Source: Oscillatoria sp. CS-180 (GTDB lineage: Bacteria > Cyanobacteriota > Cyanobacteriia > Phormidesmidales > Phormidesmidaceae). From it: DNA of 64,000 nucleotides. A program made the translations under genes and the position numbers. The DNA lies in NCBI RefSeq assembly GCF_028330965.1, contig NZ_JAQMUB010000093.1, positions 51,948-115,947 of the forward strand, given 5' to 3'. The notes beneath the pieces were generated by a model that saw nothing but the letters and a program-made list of their open reading frames with translations, did not search any database and was not told where the DNA came from. Below are positions 1 through 8,550 of the stretch, in pieces; the stretch's first letter is position 1; the number at the start of each line of letters is the position of its first letter.

Positions 1-669
1 AGTCCGATGGCGATTCTGCGGCGACTGCTACCCGAATCCGTGCGGATTGCCCTAAGTCAGTTTCTCTCTAGGGAAACCCGTGAACGCTTATTGTCAGACC
101 AGTTTCAAGGAGGAACGGACTGGTCAAAAACGACGGTATTTATGATTCCCTCGGAATTTACCAGCTACCTGCATGTGAATCTCAAGGGACGAGAGCCAAT
201 GGGCATTGTGGAACCAGGACAAGACTACGAAGCGTTACTCCAGCGTTTGGAAGCAGACTTGCGATCGCTGATTGATCCCATCAGTAGCGAGCCTGCCGTG
301 CAAGCCGTCATCCGCCCTCGTGAACTATTTGGTGCCGATGCCCATCCCACGCTGCCTGACGTGGTTGTGAAATGGCGACCCGGCGACTATTTTATGGAGC
401 AGGTCATCCATCCTCAAGTTGTATTGCAGCAGGAAAAACCTGAGTTCTTTAGGGGCAGCGATCATAACCAGAGTGGATTTGTCGTGGCAGCGGGACCCCG
501 AATTCAGGCCCATGGAGATCTGGGGGAGATAGCCCTCCGTAACTTAGCACCAACCTTTTTGTCTCTGCTAGGACAGCCGGTTCCCAAAACCATGCCAGGG
601 CGCATTCAGACTGAACTGCTGGCCGACCAACGACGGGAGGTAACGTCATCTTCACCACCTTCTACGTAG
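1..669 (+). CDS. Type I phosphodiesterase/nucleotide pyrophosphatase-like protein, C-terminal part
   Basis: The frame is open to the left edge, so the gene starts outside the window and only its last about 222 codons are seen. The motif SDHNQSGFVVAAGPRI, followed by an Ala-Pro-Thr and a Leu-Leu-Gly-x-Pro-x-Pro segment, matches the C-terminal metal-binding and substrate-lid region of alkaline-phosphatase-superfamily phosphodiesterases; the Asp-His pair would bind one of the two metals. The N-terminal part with the nucleophile is missing, so the substrate cannot be judged. It lies 47 bp upstream of a glycosyltransferase and a flippase, suggesting a role in modifying a surface glycan or lipid-linked sugar. 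The family call is fairly firm, the role is inference. Confidence 0.7.
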   Translation, partial: SPMAILRRLLPESVRIALSQFLSRETRERLLSDQFQGGTDWSKTTVFMIPSEFTSYLHVNLKGREPMGIVEPGQDYEALLQRLEADLRSLIDPISSEPAVQAVIRPRELFGADAHPTLPDVVVKWRPGDYFMEQVIHPQVVLQQEKPEFFRGSDHNQSGFVVAAGPRIQAHGDLGEIALRNLAPTFLSLLGQPVPKTMPGRIQTELLADQRREVTSSSPPST

Positions 670-716
670 CAGACCCATAACTTGACCCGCACGCCAACTA
701 AATCTCGATAGTTTTA

Positions 717-1985
717 ATGGTTTTAGCCGATACCTCTATGGAACCTGTCCATCCGCCTTCGACGTCCCCAGCCCCGTTGACCTCTCCTAAGTCTGTCTTA
801 GCCGTAATTTGGAGACGCTATGGTCAATTGATCTTACAGGTTGGCATTGGTCTGATGATCGCGGCTGCCCTTTGGCGACTGGGATTAGAGCTACCTCGGT
901 TGATCTGGGGCGAAGATAGAGTTGACGCCGTTGACCTGATTTCTCGTCATCGGGAAGTCGAGTACTGGTTTTCTAGACAACCTGTCTATGGGGCCTTGCC
1001 CAATGGCGACTATCCCCCGGCTAGCCATGTCTTGCTCTGGCCTTTGCTCAGTTGGATGGATCGAGAAGCGGCTCGCTGGTTTTGGGCAGGGTCAACCCTG
1101 GCCGTATTGGCCTGGCTCTCTGGGTTGGGCATTCGAGAAAGTCGGGCTACAACGCTTTGGGAGAAGCTCTTTATTGCCCTCCTGCCTTTTGCGCTCTATC
1201 CAGCGAGTGCAGGCATTCGGGTCGGTCAATTAGCGACCCATGTCATCCCGCCGCTTGTCGCTGGATTACTGCTGATAGACCGTTCTCGCCGCTCCTGGTC
1301 GCAGGATATTCTCGGTGCTGCTTTTGTCATCTTTGCCTTGGTTAAACCAACTGTTTCAGCGCCCTTCTTCTGGCTCGTGTGTTTTATGCCGGGGCGGTGG
1401 CGTCCCGTTGTGCTGGTGAGCGGGGGATACGCGATCGCAGCACTGATAGCGACTGGCTATCAGGCCGGTAACTTACTGACGCTGCACGCCGATTGGTTAG
1501 CCCATGCCGGAGATCAACTGGGAACACGCGGTCATGCCAGTGTCCACACTTGGTTGGAGGCAGCTGGACTATCAGAGTGGATGCTTCCCGCTTCGCTCTT
1601 GCTAATGGGCGCAATGGGTCTTTGGACTTGGCTCTATCGTCGCGCAGATCCGTGGACCCTAATGAGCGTAGCGGCTCTGATATCCCGGTTTTGGACTGAT
1701 CACCAAGTCTTTGATGATTTGCTGCTGTGGATCCCCGTCATTGCCCTGTTCCGGCTAGCTAAAACGTCTCCTAGTCAGCCACTTCGGTTGATTACGGCCA
1801 TTCTCTTCGCGCTCAACTGGTTTGCTTTGATGGCTCCCGCTCGATTTTTGAACGGTGCACCACCTATATCAACCTTGGCAGTCGGTGGGCAGACCATTCT
1901 CTGGGTAGGATTGCTGGTCTTCTTTATGGTGCTTGCCCAGCAGGAATTGAACCCACCAGAGCTGACCCACCAGGAGAAAGCATGA
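717..1985 (+). CDS. GT87 (DUF2029)-type integral membrane glycosyltransferase
   Basis: A 422-residue polytopic membrane protein with about nine to ten hydrophobic segments, the first near residues 40-60 after a Pro/Ser-rich cytosolic tail. Features typical of the GT87/DUF2029 family are an early periplasmic Tyr-Pro-Pro motif (NGDYPPASHVLLWPLL), a Gly-Gln motif (RVGQLATHVIPP) and a membrane Lys-Pro (LVKPTVSAPF). Members use polyprenyl-phosphate sugars to glycosylate acceptors outside the membrane. The stop overlaps the next start by 4 bp (ATGA), so it is translationally coupled to the flippase gene, which fits joint work on a lipid-linked glycan. A second in-frame ATG at 738 is an alternative start. 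Confidence 0.6.
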   Translation: MVLADTSMEPVHPPSTSPAPLTSPKSVLAVIWRRYGQLILQVGIGLMIAAALWRLGLELPRLIWGEDRVDAVDLISRHREVEYWFSRQPVYGALPNGDYPPASHVLLWPLLSWMDREAARWFWAGSTLAVLAWLSGLGIRESRATTLWEKLFIALLPFALYPASAGIRVGQLATHVIPPLVAGLLLIDRSRRSWSQDILGAAFVIFALVKPTVSAPFFWLVCFMPGRWRPVVLVSGGYAIAALIATGYQAGNLLTLHADWLAHAGDQLGTRGHASVHTWLEAAGLSEWMLPASLLLMGAMGLWTWLYRRADPWTLMSVAALISRFWTDHQVFDDLLLWIPVIALFRLAKTSPSQPLRLITAILFALNWFALMAPARFLNGAPPISTLAVGGQTILWVGLLVFFMVLAQQELNPPELTHQEKA

Positions 1986-3457
1986 CGTCTTCTACAGCTA
2001 AAACAAACCGTCAGATTCTGGACGGCACCCTTTGGGTGTTTTTGGCGGAAGGCTTGATTTTACCAACGGGCTTGATCACCGCCGGTTTTCTGACGCGACG
2101 ATTGGGACAGGAGGGCTACGGCTTATTTACACTAGCCTCTGTTTTAGTGGCATGGATTGAGTGGAGCATTACGTCCATCTTCAGTCGCACCACGATCAAA
2201 TTTGTTGGTGAGGCGGAGGACTGGCGATCAATTGGGACACTGGTATTACGGCTGCATTTGGCATTGAGTGTGGGCATCACCCTCCTGGTTTGGTTACTGG
2301 CACCCGCGATCGCCGCTAGCTTTCATGAACCCGCTTTGGGCCAATATTTGCGATTGTTATCTCTGGATATTCCGGTTTTCAGTATGGCTAGCGCCCAGCG
2401 CAATATCTTAATTGGCCGAGGCAAGTTTCGAGAACGGGCCCTTGCTACAGCCGGACGTTGGACCCTGCGCTTGCTCCTCATTGTGCTTTTAGTGGGACTG
2501 GGATTTTCTGTTACAGGGGCAATTTTAGGGACTATTGGGGCCTCTGTAGTGGAACTCGTCATCGCGACCTGCTTTGCGCCAACTGCATGGTTCAAGAGAG
2601 TCGACTTTCCTATGCGATCGCTCTTTGGCTACGCCATCCCCCTGTTTTGCTTTGCCATGGCGATGCGACTTTATGACAAGCTAGACTTAATTATCCTGAA
2701 GCTGTTGGGCGGTTCCGCTGAAGAGTCAGGTCTTTATGGTGCTGCTCAAAATCTAGCGTTTATCCCGACCATTCTCAGTATTTCCTTCTCTCCCCTGTTG
2801 CTGTCTAGTCTCAGTCGTCTATTAGCTGCTGGGGAATTGGTGCAGGCTAAAGAACTTGCTCGTCATGCTTTGCGGCTTGTGATTGGACTATTGCCAATAG
2901 GCGCCATCACAATTGCGACGGCACCCGCGATCGTGAAGCTGATCTATGGGGACGCTTTTTTACCGACTGCTCCGATCTTATCTGTGCTGATCTTTAGTTC
3001 TTTAGGACTGATGATGATATCGATTGGCACAACCATTCTGACTGCTGCTGATCGGCCCAAAACCCCTTTTTTAATTGCAGCTCCACTGTTGCCCCTTGCC
3101 ATATGTTGCCACTGGTGGGCTATTCCAAGATTGAATACGCTAGGCGCAGCTTGGGTTACCGCCCTTGTAGCCCAGGTGGGTGCCGGCGCTATGGTGATAG
3201 CCATCTACAGACTTTGGCATATTTGGCCTCCCATATCCACTTTTCTACGGAGCCTGCTTGTGTGCGGAGCCATTTATGCCGTAGCGATGCACTGGTCGGC
3301 TTCAGGATTCTGGTTGCTGCCACAGCTCATACTACTGGCCCTCTTGGTTCCTATCGGCTTCCTGTCCCTAGGCGAATTTAGTCGCCGCGAGGTTGCCTTG
3401 ATGGGATCTCTCCTACTAGGCTTTTTACCGACTACCGTCAAAGGCAAGAAACTGTAG
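1982..3457 (+). CDS. Polysaccharide/lipid-linked oligosaccharide flippase (Wzx/MATE-like)
   Basis: This 491-residue protein is almost entirely hydrophobic, with about 13-14 predicted membrane helices. It begins with the signature of the polysaccharide biosynthesis family: a helix followed by FLTRRLGQEGYGLFTLAS. The conserved middle part shows an ISFSPLLLSSLSRL segment and a short cytosolic stretch containing the YGDAFLPTAPIL motif seen in Wzx proteins. Such proteins flip undecaprenyl-linked sugar units across the plasma membrane. A strong Shine-Dalgarno (AGGAGAAAG) lies just before the ATG, which overlaps the stop of the GT87 gene. The substrate cannot be told from the sequence. Confidence 0.75.
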   Translation: MTSSTAKTNRQILDGTLWVFLAEGLILPTGLITAGFLTRRLGQEGYGLFTLASVLVAWIEWSITSIFSRTTIKFVGEAEDWRSIGTLVLRLHLALSVGITLLVWLLAPAIAASFHEPALGQYLRLLSLDIPVFSMASAQRNILIGRGKFRERALATAGRWTLRLLLIVLLVGLGFSVTGAILGTIGASVVELVIATCFAPTAWFKRVDFPMRSLFGYAIPLFCFAMAMRLYDKLDLIILKLLGGSAEESGLYGAAQNLAFIPTILSISFSPLLLSSLSRLLAAGELVQAKELARHALRLVIGLLPIGAITIATAPAIVKLIYGDAFLPTAPILSVLIFSSLGLMMISIGTTILTAADRPKTPFLIAAPLLPLAICCHWWAIPRLNTLGAAWVTALVAQVGAGAMVIAIYRLWHIWPPISTFLRSLLVCGAIYAVAMHWSASGFWLLPQLILLALLVPIGFLSLGEFSRREVALMGSLLLGFLPTTVKGKKL

Positions 3458-3552
3458 ATCTCAGATTTTGCAGTTGAGCTAATGCTGACGGCAAGATGTC
3501 AGTAGATGCCATCACCGCTTTCCAAAAAGCAGGGTTAAAGAATAGCTTCACG

Positions 3553-4545
3553 CTATCCTACCAGGGTTGCTATCCGTGTATCCGAGAGCAGTTCTGGTTT
3601 TAGACCTGCTGCCGCGATCGCCTGCTGACAGCGACCTCGATTAGGGTCTCCCGCATAGGCGATTCGACCAAGACGATGAATGACTGCAATCAATTCGGCT
3701 AGGGGGAGCCAGGGCAAAATAACGGTGTCTCCAGGTTTGGAGAGCAACAACAGCAGTTTCTCTACTGTCGCTAATGATGTTTCGTCCTCAGGTAGAATAA
3801 CGACGCTATCGGCCTGCTCCACTAGCCAATCATGCGCCCAGTCTTCAGGCGTAATCGCGATCGCCAGCTTGGCTTGAGGCACTGCCTGAACAAAGCTAGA
3901 AGAAGCCGTATCCCCGTAGAATAGTCGATGTTGACTGGCTAATCGATACCAGCCAGGACTGATGGTCACATCAGAGAGAGACTGATGCGTCATCGGTGAA
4001 TCAATCTTCTCTACAGACTTTGGAATAACCGTGATGATTTCTGGTTTCTTATGGGTTGGTTCGTCCAATTCGGCGACTGAAGCTGAAGCATCTAAAGATT
4101 TTTTAGCCGCCTTACTTTGTTTGATGGCTGACTTGACTGCTTGATGGGTAATCCTCTCACCGGCTTCTGCGGCATCTAGGACTTGAGTTCTCAGTTCTTC
4201 GGAAACTGAAGGCGCTGCCAGCTGATAAAGCACTGAGGTCGCGATATCAACTTTTGCAAGTTTTGCAAACCTGTCCCCGAACGTTTCATAGACATTGATG
4301 AAGTTGTATGCCGTTCGCTGACTCCAGCCAAATTCTGTCTTCAACCACGTCAAAAACTGCCCGTGCTTGAGGCGCGATCGCACATCCGCCAAGCGCTGAC
4401 CAATCTCCCATACATCTTGAGCAGAACGGCGTAATCGCTTTCGAATTTCGCCGGTATGTTGCTGAATAACGAGTCGATGATCTGGTTGGAGGCTGCCATA
4501 GTCAAAAAGAGCCAATGACTGAATCTGCCGATTTGTATTGCCCAT
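3553..4545 (-). CDS. DUF3102 protein with a degenerate methyltransferase-like C-terminal domain
   Basis: The N-terminal part, residues about 20-90, matches DUF3102: RSAQDVWEIGQRLADVRSRL followed by HGQFLTWLKTEFGWSQRTAY, an HTH-like segment. A Lys/Ala-rich linker follows. The C-terminal about 130 residues (GWYRLASQHRLFYGD onwards) resemble the core of N4/N6 DNA methyltransferases: a Gly-Asp segment, a strand ending in TPEDW where DPPY or NPPY would sit, then LLSKPGDTVILPW and RLGRIAYAGD. The catalytic PPY motif is absent, so activity is unlikely. I placed the start at ATG 4545; an in-frame GTG at 4584 would add 13 residues, and neither has a clear ribosome binding site. The role is unknown, perhaps DNA binding. 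Confidence 0.6.
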   Translation of the reverse strand: MGNTNRQIQSLALFDYGSLQPDHRLVIQQHTGEIRKRLRRSAQDVWEIGQRLADVRSRLKHGQFLTWLKTEFGWSQRTAYNFINVYETFGDRFAKLAKVDIATSVLYQLAAPSVSEELRTQVLDAAEAGERITHQAVKSAIKQSKAAKKSLDASASVAELDEPTHKKPEIITVIPKSVEKIDSPMTHQSLSDVTISPGWYRLASQHRLFYGDTASSSFVQAVPQAKLAIAITPEDWAHDWLVEQADSVVILPEDETSLATVEKLLLLLSKPGDTVILPWLPLAELIAVIHRLGRIAYAGDPNRGRCQQAIAAAGLKPELLSDTRIATLVG

Positions 4546-5377
4546 GTCTACATGAAATACCTGGATTTCAGCCGCATAAAACACTCACGAAATAGGCTAA
4601 TTTATGCCTAATGAATGTTTTATGTTTTCAACAAGTCTATTCTTTATCGAAAATTTAGCTTCTGTAAAGTAAAAACTTTACTTGAGTAAATTCTAGCAAA
4701 TGACTTCAGCAAGAACATGGGTAAAGCCACTTACGAATTAGGTCGCTCGTCTTGTTTAAAGAGAATCCATCTCATCAAGATCCATGGTGATTCCGCAGAA
4801 ATAAAATAGGTTTATGCTAAATTCATAAATCATGGCATCCTAACCGGCAAAATCTTTCAGTTTAATAGCGATAGCTTGTTTATAGATCAGCACCTGATTT
4901 TGAGTAGTTTCACTACCAACAATCGTTCAGGACATGGTCGCCTATTGCAATTCATTTTCAAAAGAATTGCTTTATGAAGCGGCCATAAAGATTGTTTGAA
5001 AGGACTGTTTTTCTTCAAAAAATTGCTCTTTCAAAGTTGTGCTTAATCATCATCAATCGCAAAACGTTTGACAACATTTCATTAAGTGGAAAGTTGATAG
5101 ACGAGTCAAGTCCAGACCTATCATCCTCATGAAACAGAGGGTTGCGTTGATGCGGCCTTACCCAAGGCTCAACGTCTCAAGTTGCCTATTTGTCAAGAAT
5201 TGTTTTCAATAGCGACCATTCGATGTTATGAGGTTCCGGATTTCGTCATCGACGCCACCAAAGTCGAAAATTAATTGTCCGAAAGGATACTCAATAAGAT
5301 TGGAAGAAGCCTGTACTCTCAACTGAAACCCAAAGTTGTCTGGGTAGCACGATTTGTTGCCACATGAGGAAAGCTTT
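4546..5377. other. Long intergenic stretch without a convincing gene
   Basis: About 830 bp, AT-richer than its neighbours, carrying the 5' regions of the divergent DUF3102 and Dps genes. The only coding-like stretch is an open frame at 5101-5274 (+), 57 codons with no start codon, ending CYEVPDFVIDATKVEN. Its composition looks protein-like, so it may be a gene relic, but I recognise no family. No strong hairpin was seen. Confidence 0.3.
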
Positions 5378-5911
5378 ATGCCGACTACCGAGACTCTTCA
5401 GCAAATGTATGGTGAAGTTGCCGACAATCCAATTTTGTTGGACAAATCGGTCACGGAACCCGCTTTAGAAGGGCTAAGTATTGCATACGCCAGCTTCTTA
5501 GCGCTTTACCTGCAATATCAAAAGCACCACTTTGTAGTCGAAGGAACTGAATACTACATGCTTCATAATTACTTCGAGGAAAGCTACGAAGAGGTGCAGG
5601 AGCATGCCCATGAGATTGGCGAAAGACTACATGGATTAGGCGGCGTTCCAGCTTTGACATTCAGCAGCTTGGCCAAGCTTTGTTGTTTTCAACAGGAGTC
5701 TGACGATACTTTTCGCTGCCGCTCAATGATTGAGCACGACCTCGGCGCTGAGCAGTCAGTCATCGAACTCCTGCGGCGGCAGGCCAGTCAAGCCGAAAGC
5801 TTAGGCGATCGCGCCACTCGCTACCTCTATGAAAGAATCTTGCTGAAGACTGAAGAACGCGCCTATCACCTAGAGCATTTCTTGACCCGCGATAGTTTGA
5901 AGCTCAATTGA
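5378..5911 (+). CDS. Dps-family ferritin-like protein with altered ferroxidase ligands
   Basis: A 177-residue four-helix protein of the Dps family (DNA protection during starvation; iron oxidation with peroxide and mineral storage in a 12-mer). The signature YLQYQKHHFVVEG, then MLHNYFEES, then HAHEIGERLHGLGG, lines up with the usual H-W-N-V-x-G / LHxxFDE / D-x-I-A-E-R pattern. His51, His63 and Glu82 are kept, but the two Asp ligands are replaced by Glu67 and His78. ATG 5378 is preferred over an upstream TTG at 5354 because GAGGAAAG lies 7 bp before it. It is monocistronic. A His-containing ferroxidase site has been described in a Nostoc Dps (from memory), so this may be that subtype. Confidence 0.8.
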   Translation: MPTTETLQQMYGEVADNPILLDKSVTEPALEGLSIAYASFLALYLQYQKHHFVVEGTEYYMLHNYFEESYEEVQEHAHEIGERLHGLGGVPALTFSSLAKLCCFQQESDDTFRCRSMIEHDLGAEQSVIELLRRQASQAESLGDRATRYLYERILLKTEERAYHLEHFLTRDSLKLN

Positions 5912-5992
5912 TCAACATGGGTGTGACTGTAGGCAGCGGACTCGGCGATCGCAAGCGCATTAAGGTGCACGCTATACCGAAAGACTGTTGCC

Positions 5993-6262
5993 TCAGATAA
6001 CTGCCTTGTGTTGCCAGCAACGCTCTAGGCGCTGTATCAAGATTGTTTTAGGAGCCGTTAGAAATTGAACAGCACTCCATAGATGAATGGCATCCGTTAC
6101 ATTGCGAACCTGCACTCGTAACGGATGACCAAATTTGCATTCACAGATGACTGAAAACTTCTGCAGGTGAAAATAAACATCCCAGCGGGTTGTGGTGTCA
6201 AGATCCAGCTCAATGCTTAAGCCATTGCCTGAAGATAAATAGTCAGCCTCTGAAGGTTCCAT
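5993..6262 (-). CDS. Conserved hypothetical cyanobacterial small protein
   Basis: An 89-residue soluble protein of unknown function. It reads as a compact alpha/beta domain: TRWDVYFHLQKFSVICECK, then LRVQVRNVTDAIHLWSAVQF, ending in an IQRLERCW segment. The pattern of Arg-Trp-x-Val-Tyr, Leu-Gln and a terminal Leu-x-x-Cys-Trp resembles small hypothetical proteins I recall from other cyanobacteria, but no function is known to me. Two Cys in ICEC and one near the end are too few to claim a zinc site. It is convergent with the Dps gene and not obviously in an operon. Confidence 0.5.
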   Translation of the reverse strand: MEPSEADYLSSGNGLSIELDLDTTTRWDVYFHLQKFSVICECKFGHPLRVQVRNVTDAIHLWSAVQFLTAPKTILIQRLERCWQHKAVI

Positions 6263-6654
6263 ACCCTTTCGCCCATGAAATTAGAACTATGACCGTCGCC
6301 GTTTAGCTAGGGACAACCAAGACAGTGCGTACTCGTGCCCCATGAGGGATTGATTTTGCTATCTACCCCTTATGCCATGGCCTCCTGCTAAACGGCTCAA
6401 GAATAGAACTTGGTTTTATAACCAATGATTCTCAATTGGGGCGTCCACTGTCTTTTAGAGGCAGAGAATAGCCCTTGGCAGGAATTAGCCCGCAGCTCCT
6501 TGAGAAATCGTCTGTTTTCAATAGCCTGTCGATACCAATAGAGAAAATTATTTGTTGATTATTGATGCTATTAAGATACCCAAGTCTGCTAGCCGATGCA
6601 ACAAATTCTCAATAGTATGTTGATAAAGATAAAGGACCCCTGCAAGAACTCCAA
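6263..6654. other. Intergenic stretch, no gene seen
   Basis: About 390 bp between the start side of the small hypothetical gene (minus strand) and the hairpin behind the DUF4347 gene. I see no ORF with coding character and no repeat; it presumably holds the promoter of the 6262-5993 gene. Confidence 0.3.
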
Positions 6655-6687
6655 CCCAATAGATGAGATAAGTTCTTATCTATTGGG
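6655..6687 (-). terminator. Hairpin downstream of the DUF4347 gene
   Basis: CCCAATAGAT at 6655-6664 is the exact inverse of ATCTATTGGG at 6678-6687, and an internal AGATAAG/CTTATCT pair offers an alternative inner stem. It lies 45 bp past the stop of the minus-strand DUF4347 gene. There is no T-tract, so it may be a transcript-stabilising or factor-dependent end rather than a classical terminator. Confidence 0.45.
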
Positions 6688-6731
6688 CCAGATTGACACC
6701 CATCGAAATATCAAATTGGGCCTGAGTTGTT

Positions 6732-8375
6732 CTAGGCGACTGCGCGTCCTTCCGCAATTCCGAACGTTAGATAGTGAAGCAACGGCTCAATGCCAGCGCT
6801 AGCTACGTCAGGGTTGGCTGCCAGATAGCTGTCGGGGTCAAAGCTAGCGCTAACAGCTCGACCTTCAGACGATCCAAATTGGATGTAGTGTTCTAGTGGG
6901 TTCAAACCAGCCGCAGCCACATCGGGATGGCTGCTGAGGTAAAAATCAGAGTCAAAAACGGCATTGGGGTCCCGTCCTTCTCGCCCACCAAACTGAACAT
7001 AGTGACCCAGCGGATTTATTCCGGCTTGAGCAACGTCTGGGTTTCTGAGCAAATAGTCAGAGGTATCGAAGTAACCGCTTGGATCACGGCCCTCAGCGGC
7101 TCCCGATTGCACATAATGAACCAGAGCATTTTCAAGCCCACCACTAGCCACTGCATCAGCAATGTCAGGGTAAGTAGATAGATAGAATAGCGTGTCGAAG
7201 AGAATTCTGGGAGAGCGTCCTTCCCTAGCTCCAGAATTGACGAAGTGAGTGAGTGGGTCAAGGCCACTAGCCGCAACATCCGGGTAAATGGATAGGTAAA
7301 AGCCCGCGTCCAAACCGCCAATCTGGTTCAGCGCTGCGTTAGTAGAGGAGGGTTGTGGGGCTGATGGGGGTGGGCTGATGGGCACCTCGCTGCGATCATC
7401 AAAGATGGTTACGGTGGCAGAACCATTGGTCACCGTCGTCCCGGCTGAAACAGGGGTCACCGTCCACGTCACTGTTTGAGGACTGTCGTCCAAAGAATCA
7501 TTGAAAATCGGCAAATTAATCGAGGCATTAGGCTCAGTGATGATGAGGTTAAAGGCAGAAAAGTCCAGTGCTGGCGAAACGTCGATGATGCCTGTATCTA
7601 AGCCGCCTTGCAGCCCGCTGAAGCTAAGGTTAAAAAGATTCCACTGGTTAATGGCTTGGGGAAAGCTGCCCTCTAAACGAACAACACTGCCGCCGGCAGG
7701 AATGGGGCCATCGACTGTGAAGTTAAAGCTGTAAAGGGTGCCTTCATTTTCAACAACCGTATCGGTATTAGTACTAAAGTTAACGGTCTCGAAATGCCCC
7801 TCATAGCTTTGCTGTAGCTGAGGTGAGAAGATAAGCTGAGCTTCTGGGTTGCCGATGTGAGCTTCCAGAGTCCAGTTCCGCTCTGTGCCTACTCGACCGA
7901 CGCGATCGCTCGACGCTGCAATGTTTGCTCCCGTAAACTGATGTAGCTGACGCAGGAACAGATAGCCCGTCGTCCCCTTGGCAACCTGACACCCATACAG
8001 CAGAATCTCCTGCTCATGGAGAAAGCTTGCCCAAGCCTGTAAGTGTTCTGCGTATTGAGCAAAGGTATCCAGGTTAAGCTGCGTGTTACCCAGCTGTAGA
8101 TAGCCTGGCGCACCATGGGATACGATGTGCAGACTGGAAATGGTTGGGTATTTGTGCAAGGCTGCGGTAATCTGCTCAACCCCATCTCGCCCCTTATCTA
8201 ATAGAAGAATTTGAGCGTTGCCTGAAACGTCTTCAATGAGCGCAGAGATGTCATTAACTCCAGCATCAACAACCACCAGAGTTGATGAGAGATAAGCGGT
8301 TGGAACAGAACTATTGTTTTGTGACGAAGAGAGGAAAGACATGCTTTTTAAGGAGATACTGTTTATTCGTCTCAT
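6732..8375 (-). CDS. DUF4347-domain surface/secreted protein with C-terminal repeats
   Basis: 547 residues in three parts. Residues about 30-195 form a DUF4347 domain (LVVVDAGVNDISALI, HIVSHGAPGYLQLGN, EILLYGCQVAKG and a NWTLEAHIG segment), found at the N-terminus of large cyanobacterial adhesin-like and calcium-binding proteins. Residues about 200-330 look like a Calx-beta/immunoglobulin-like module with IFND and TIFDD acidic ends. From residue 355 there are five 36-43 residue repeats. There is no standard signal peptide; family members are thought to be exported by type I systems. Export and adhesion are inferred from the family, not shown here. Confidence 0.7.
   Translation of the reverse strand: MRRINSISLKSMSFLSSSQNNSSVPTAYLSSTLVVVDAGVNDISALIEDVSGNAQILLLDKGRDGVEQITAALHKYPTISSLHIVSHGAPGYLQLGNTQLNLDTFAQYAEHLQAWASFLHEQEILLYGCQVAKGTTGYLFLRQLHQFTGANIAASSDRVGRVGTERNWTLEAHIGNPEAQLIFSPQLQQSYEGHFETVNFSTNTDTVVENEGTLYSFNFTVDGPIPAGGSVVRLEGSFPQAINQWNLFNLSFSGLQGGLDTGIIDVSPALDFSAFNLIITEPNASINLPIFNDSLDDSPQTVTWTVTPVSAGTTVTNGSATVTIFDDRSEVPISPPPSAPQPSSTNAALNQIGGLDAGFYLSIYPDVAASGLDPLTHFVNSGAREGRSPRILFDTLFYLSTYPDIADAVASGGLENALVHYVQSGAAEGRDPSGYFDTSDYLLRNPDVAQAGINPLGHYVQFGGREGRDPNAVFDSDFYLSSHPDVAAAGLNPLEHYIQFGSSEGRAVSASFDPDSYLAANPDVASAGIEPLLHYLTFGIAEGRAVA
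6735..7313 (-). repeat. Five tandem FD-x3-YL-x3-PDVA repeats coded in the DUF4347 gene
   Basis: Each unit follows FD-x3-YL-x3-PDVA-x-AG-x-NPL-x-HY-x3-G-x2-EGR. Units are 38, 43, 38, 38 and 36 residues long; the second carries a short insertion. The repeats end exactly at the C-terminus. The same motif type is known in large bacterial surface proteins and glycosyltransferase fusions. Confidence 0.8.
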
Positions 8376-8550
8376 CTCTGCTCCTTACAAAGTTCAGAGA
8401 GCAATATCCTATCGGAAAGAGATGAGAGCTTTGGCTCATTTTACTTGACATTAAATCTCAATAACTCTATTTTCAACAATGCATCTGTGTTTCTTGCTCC
8501 TCTCTTGAAGCTGCCTTTTGGTAGTTCAAGATTTCCGTAAGGCTATTGGC

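Noticed and set aside
5101..5274. Open frame ending CYEVPDFVIDATKVEN as a gene
   Set aside because: No start codon or ribosome binding site and no recognised family; recorded only as a possible relic.
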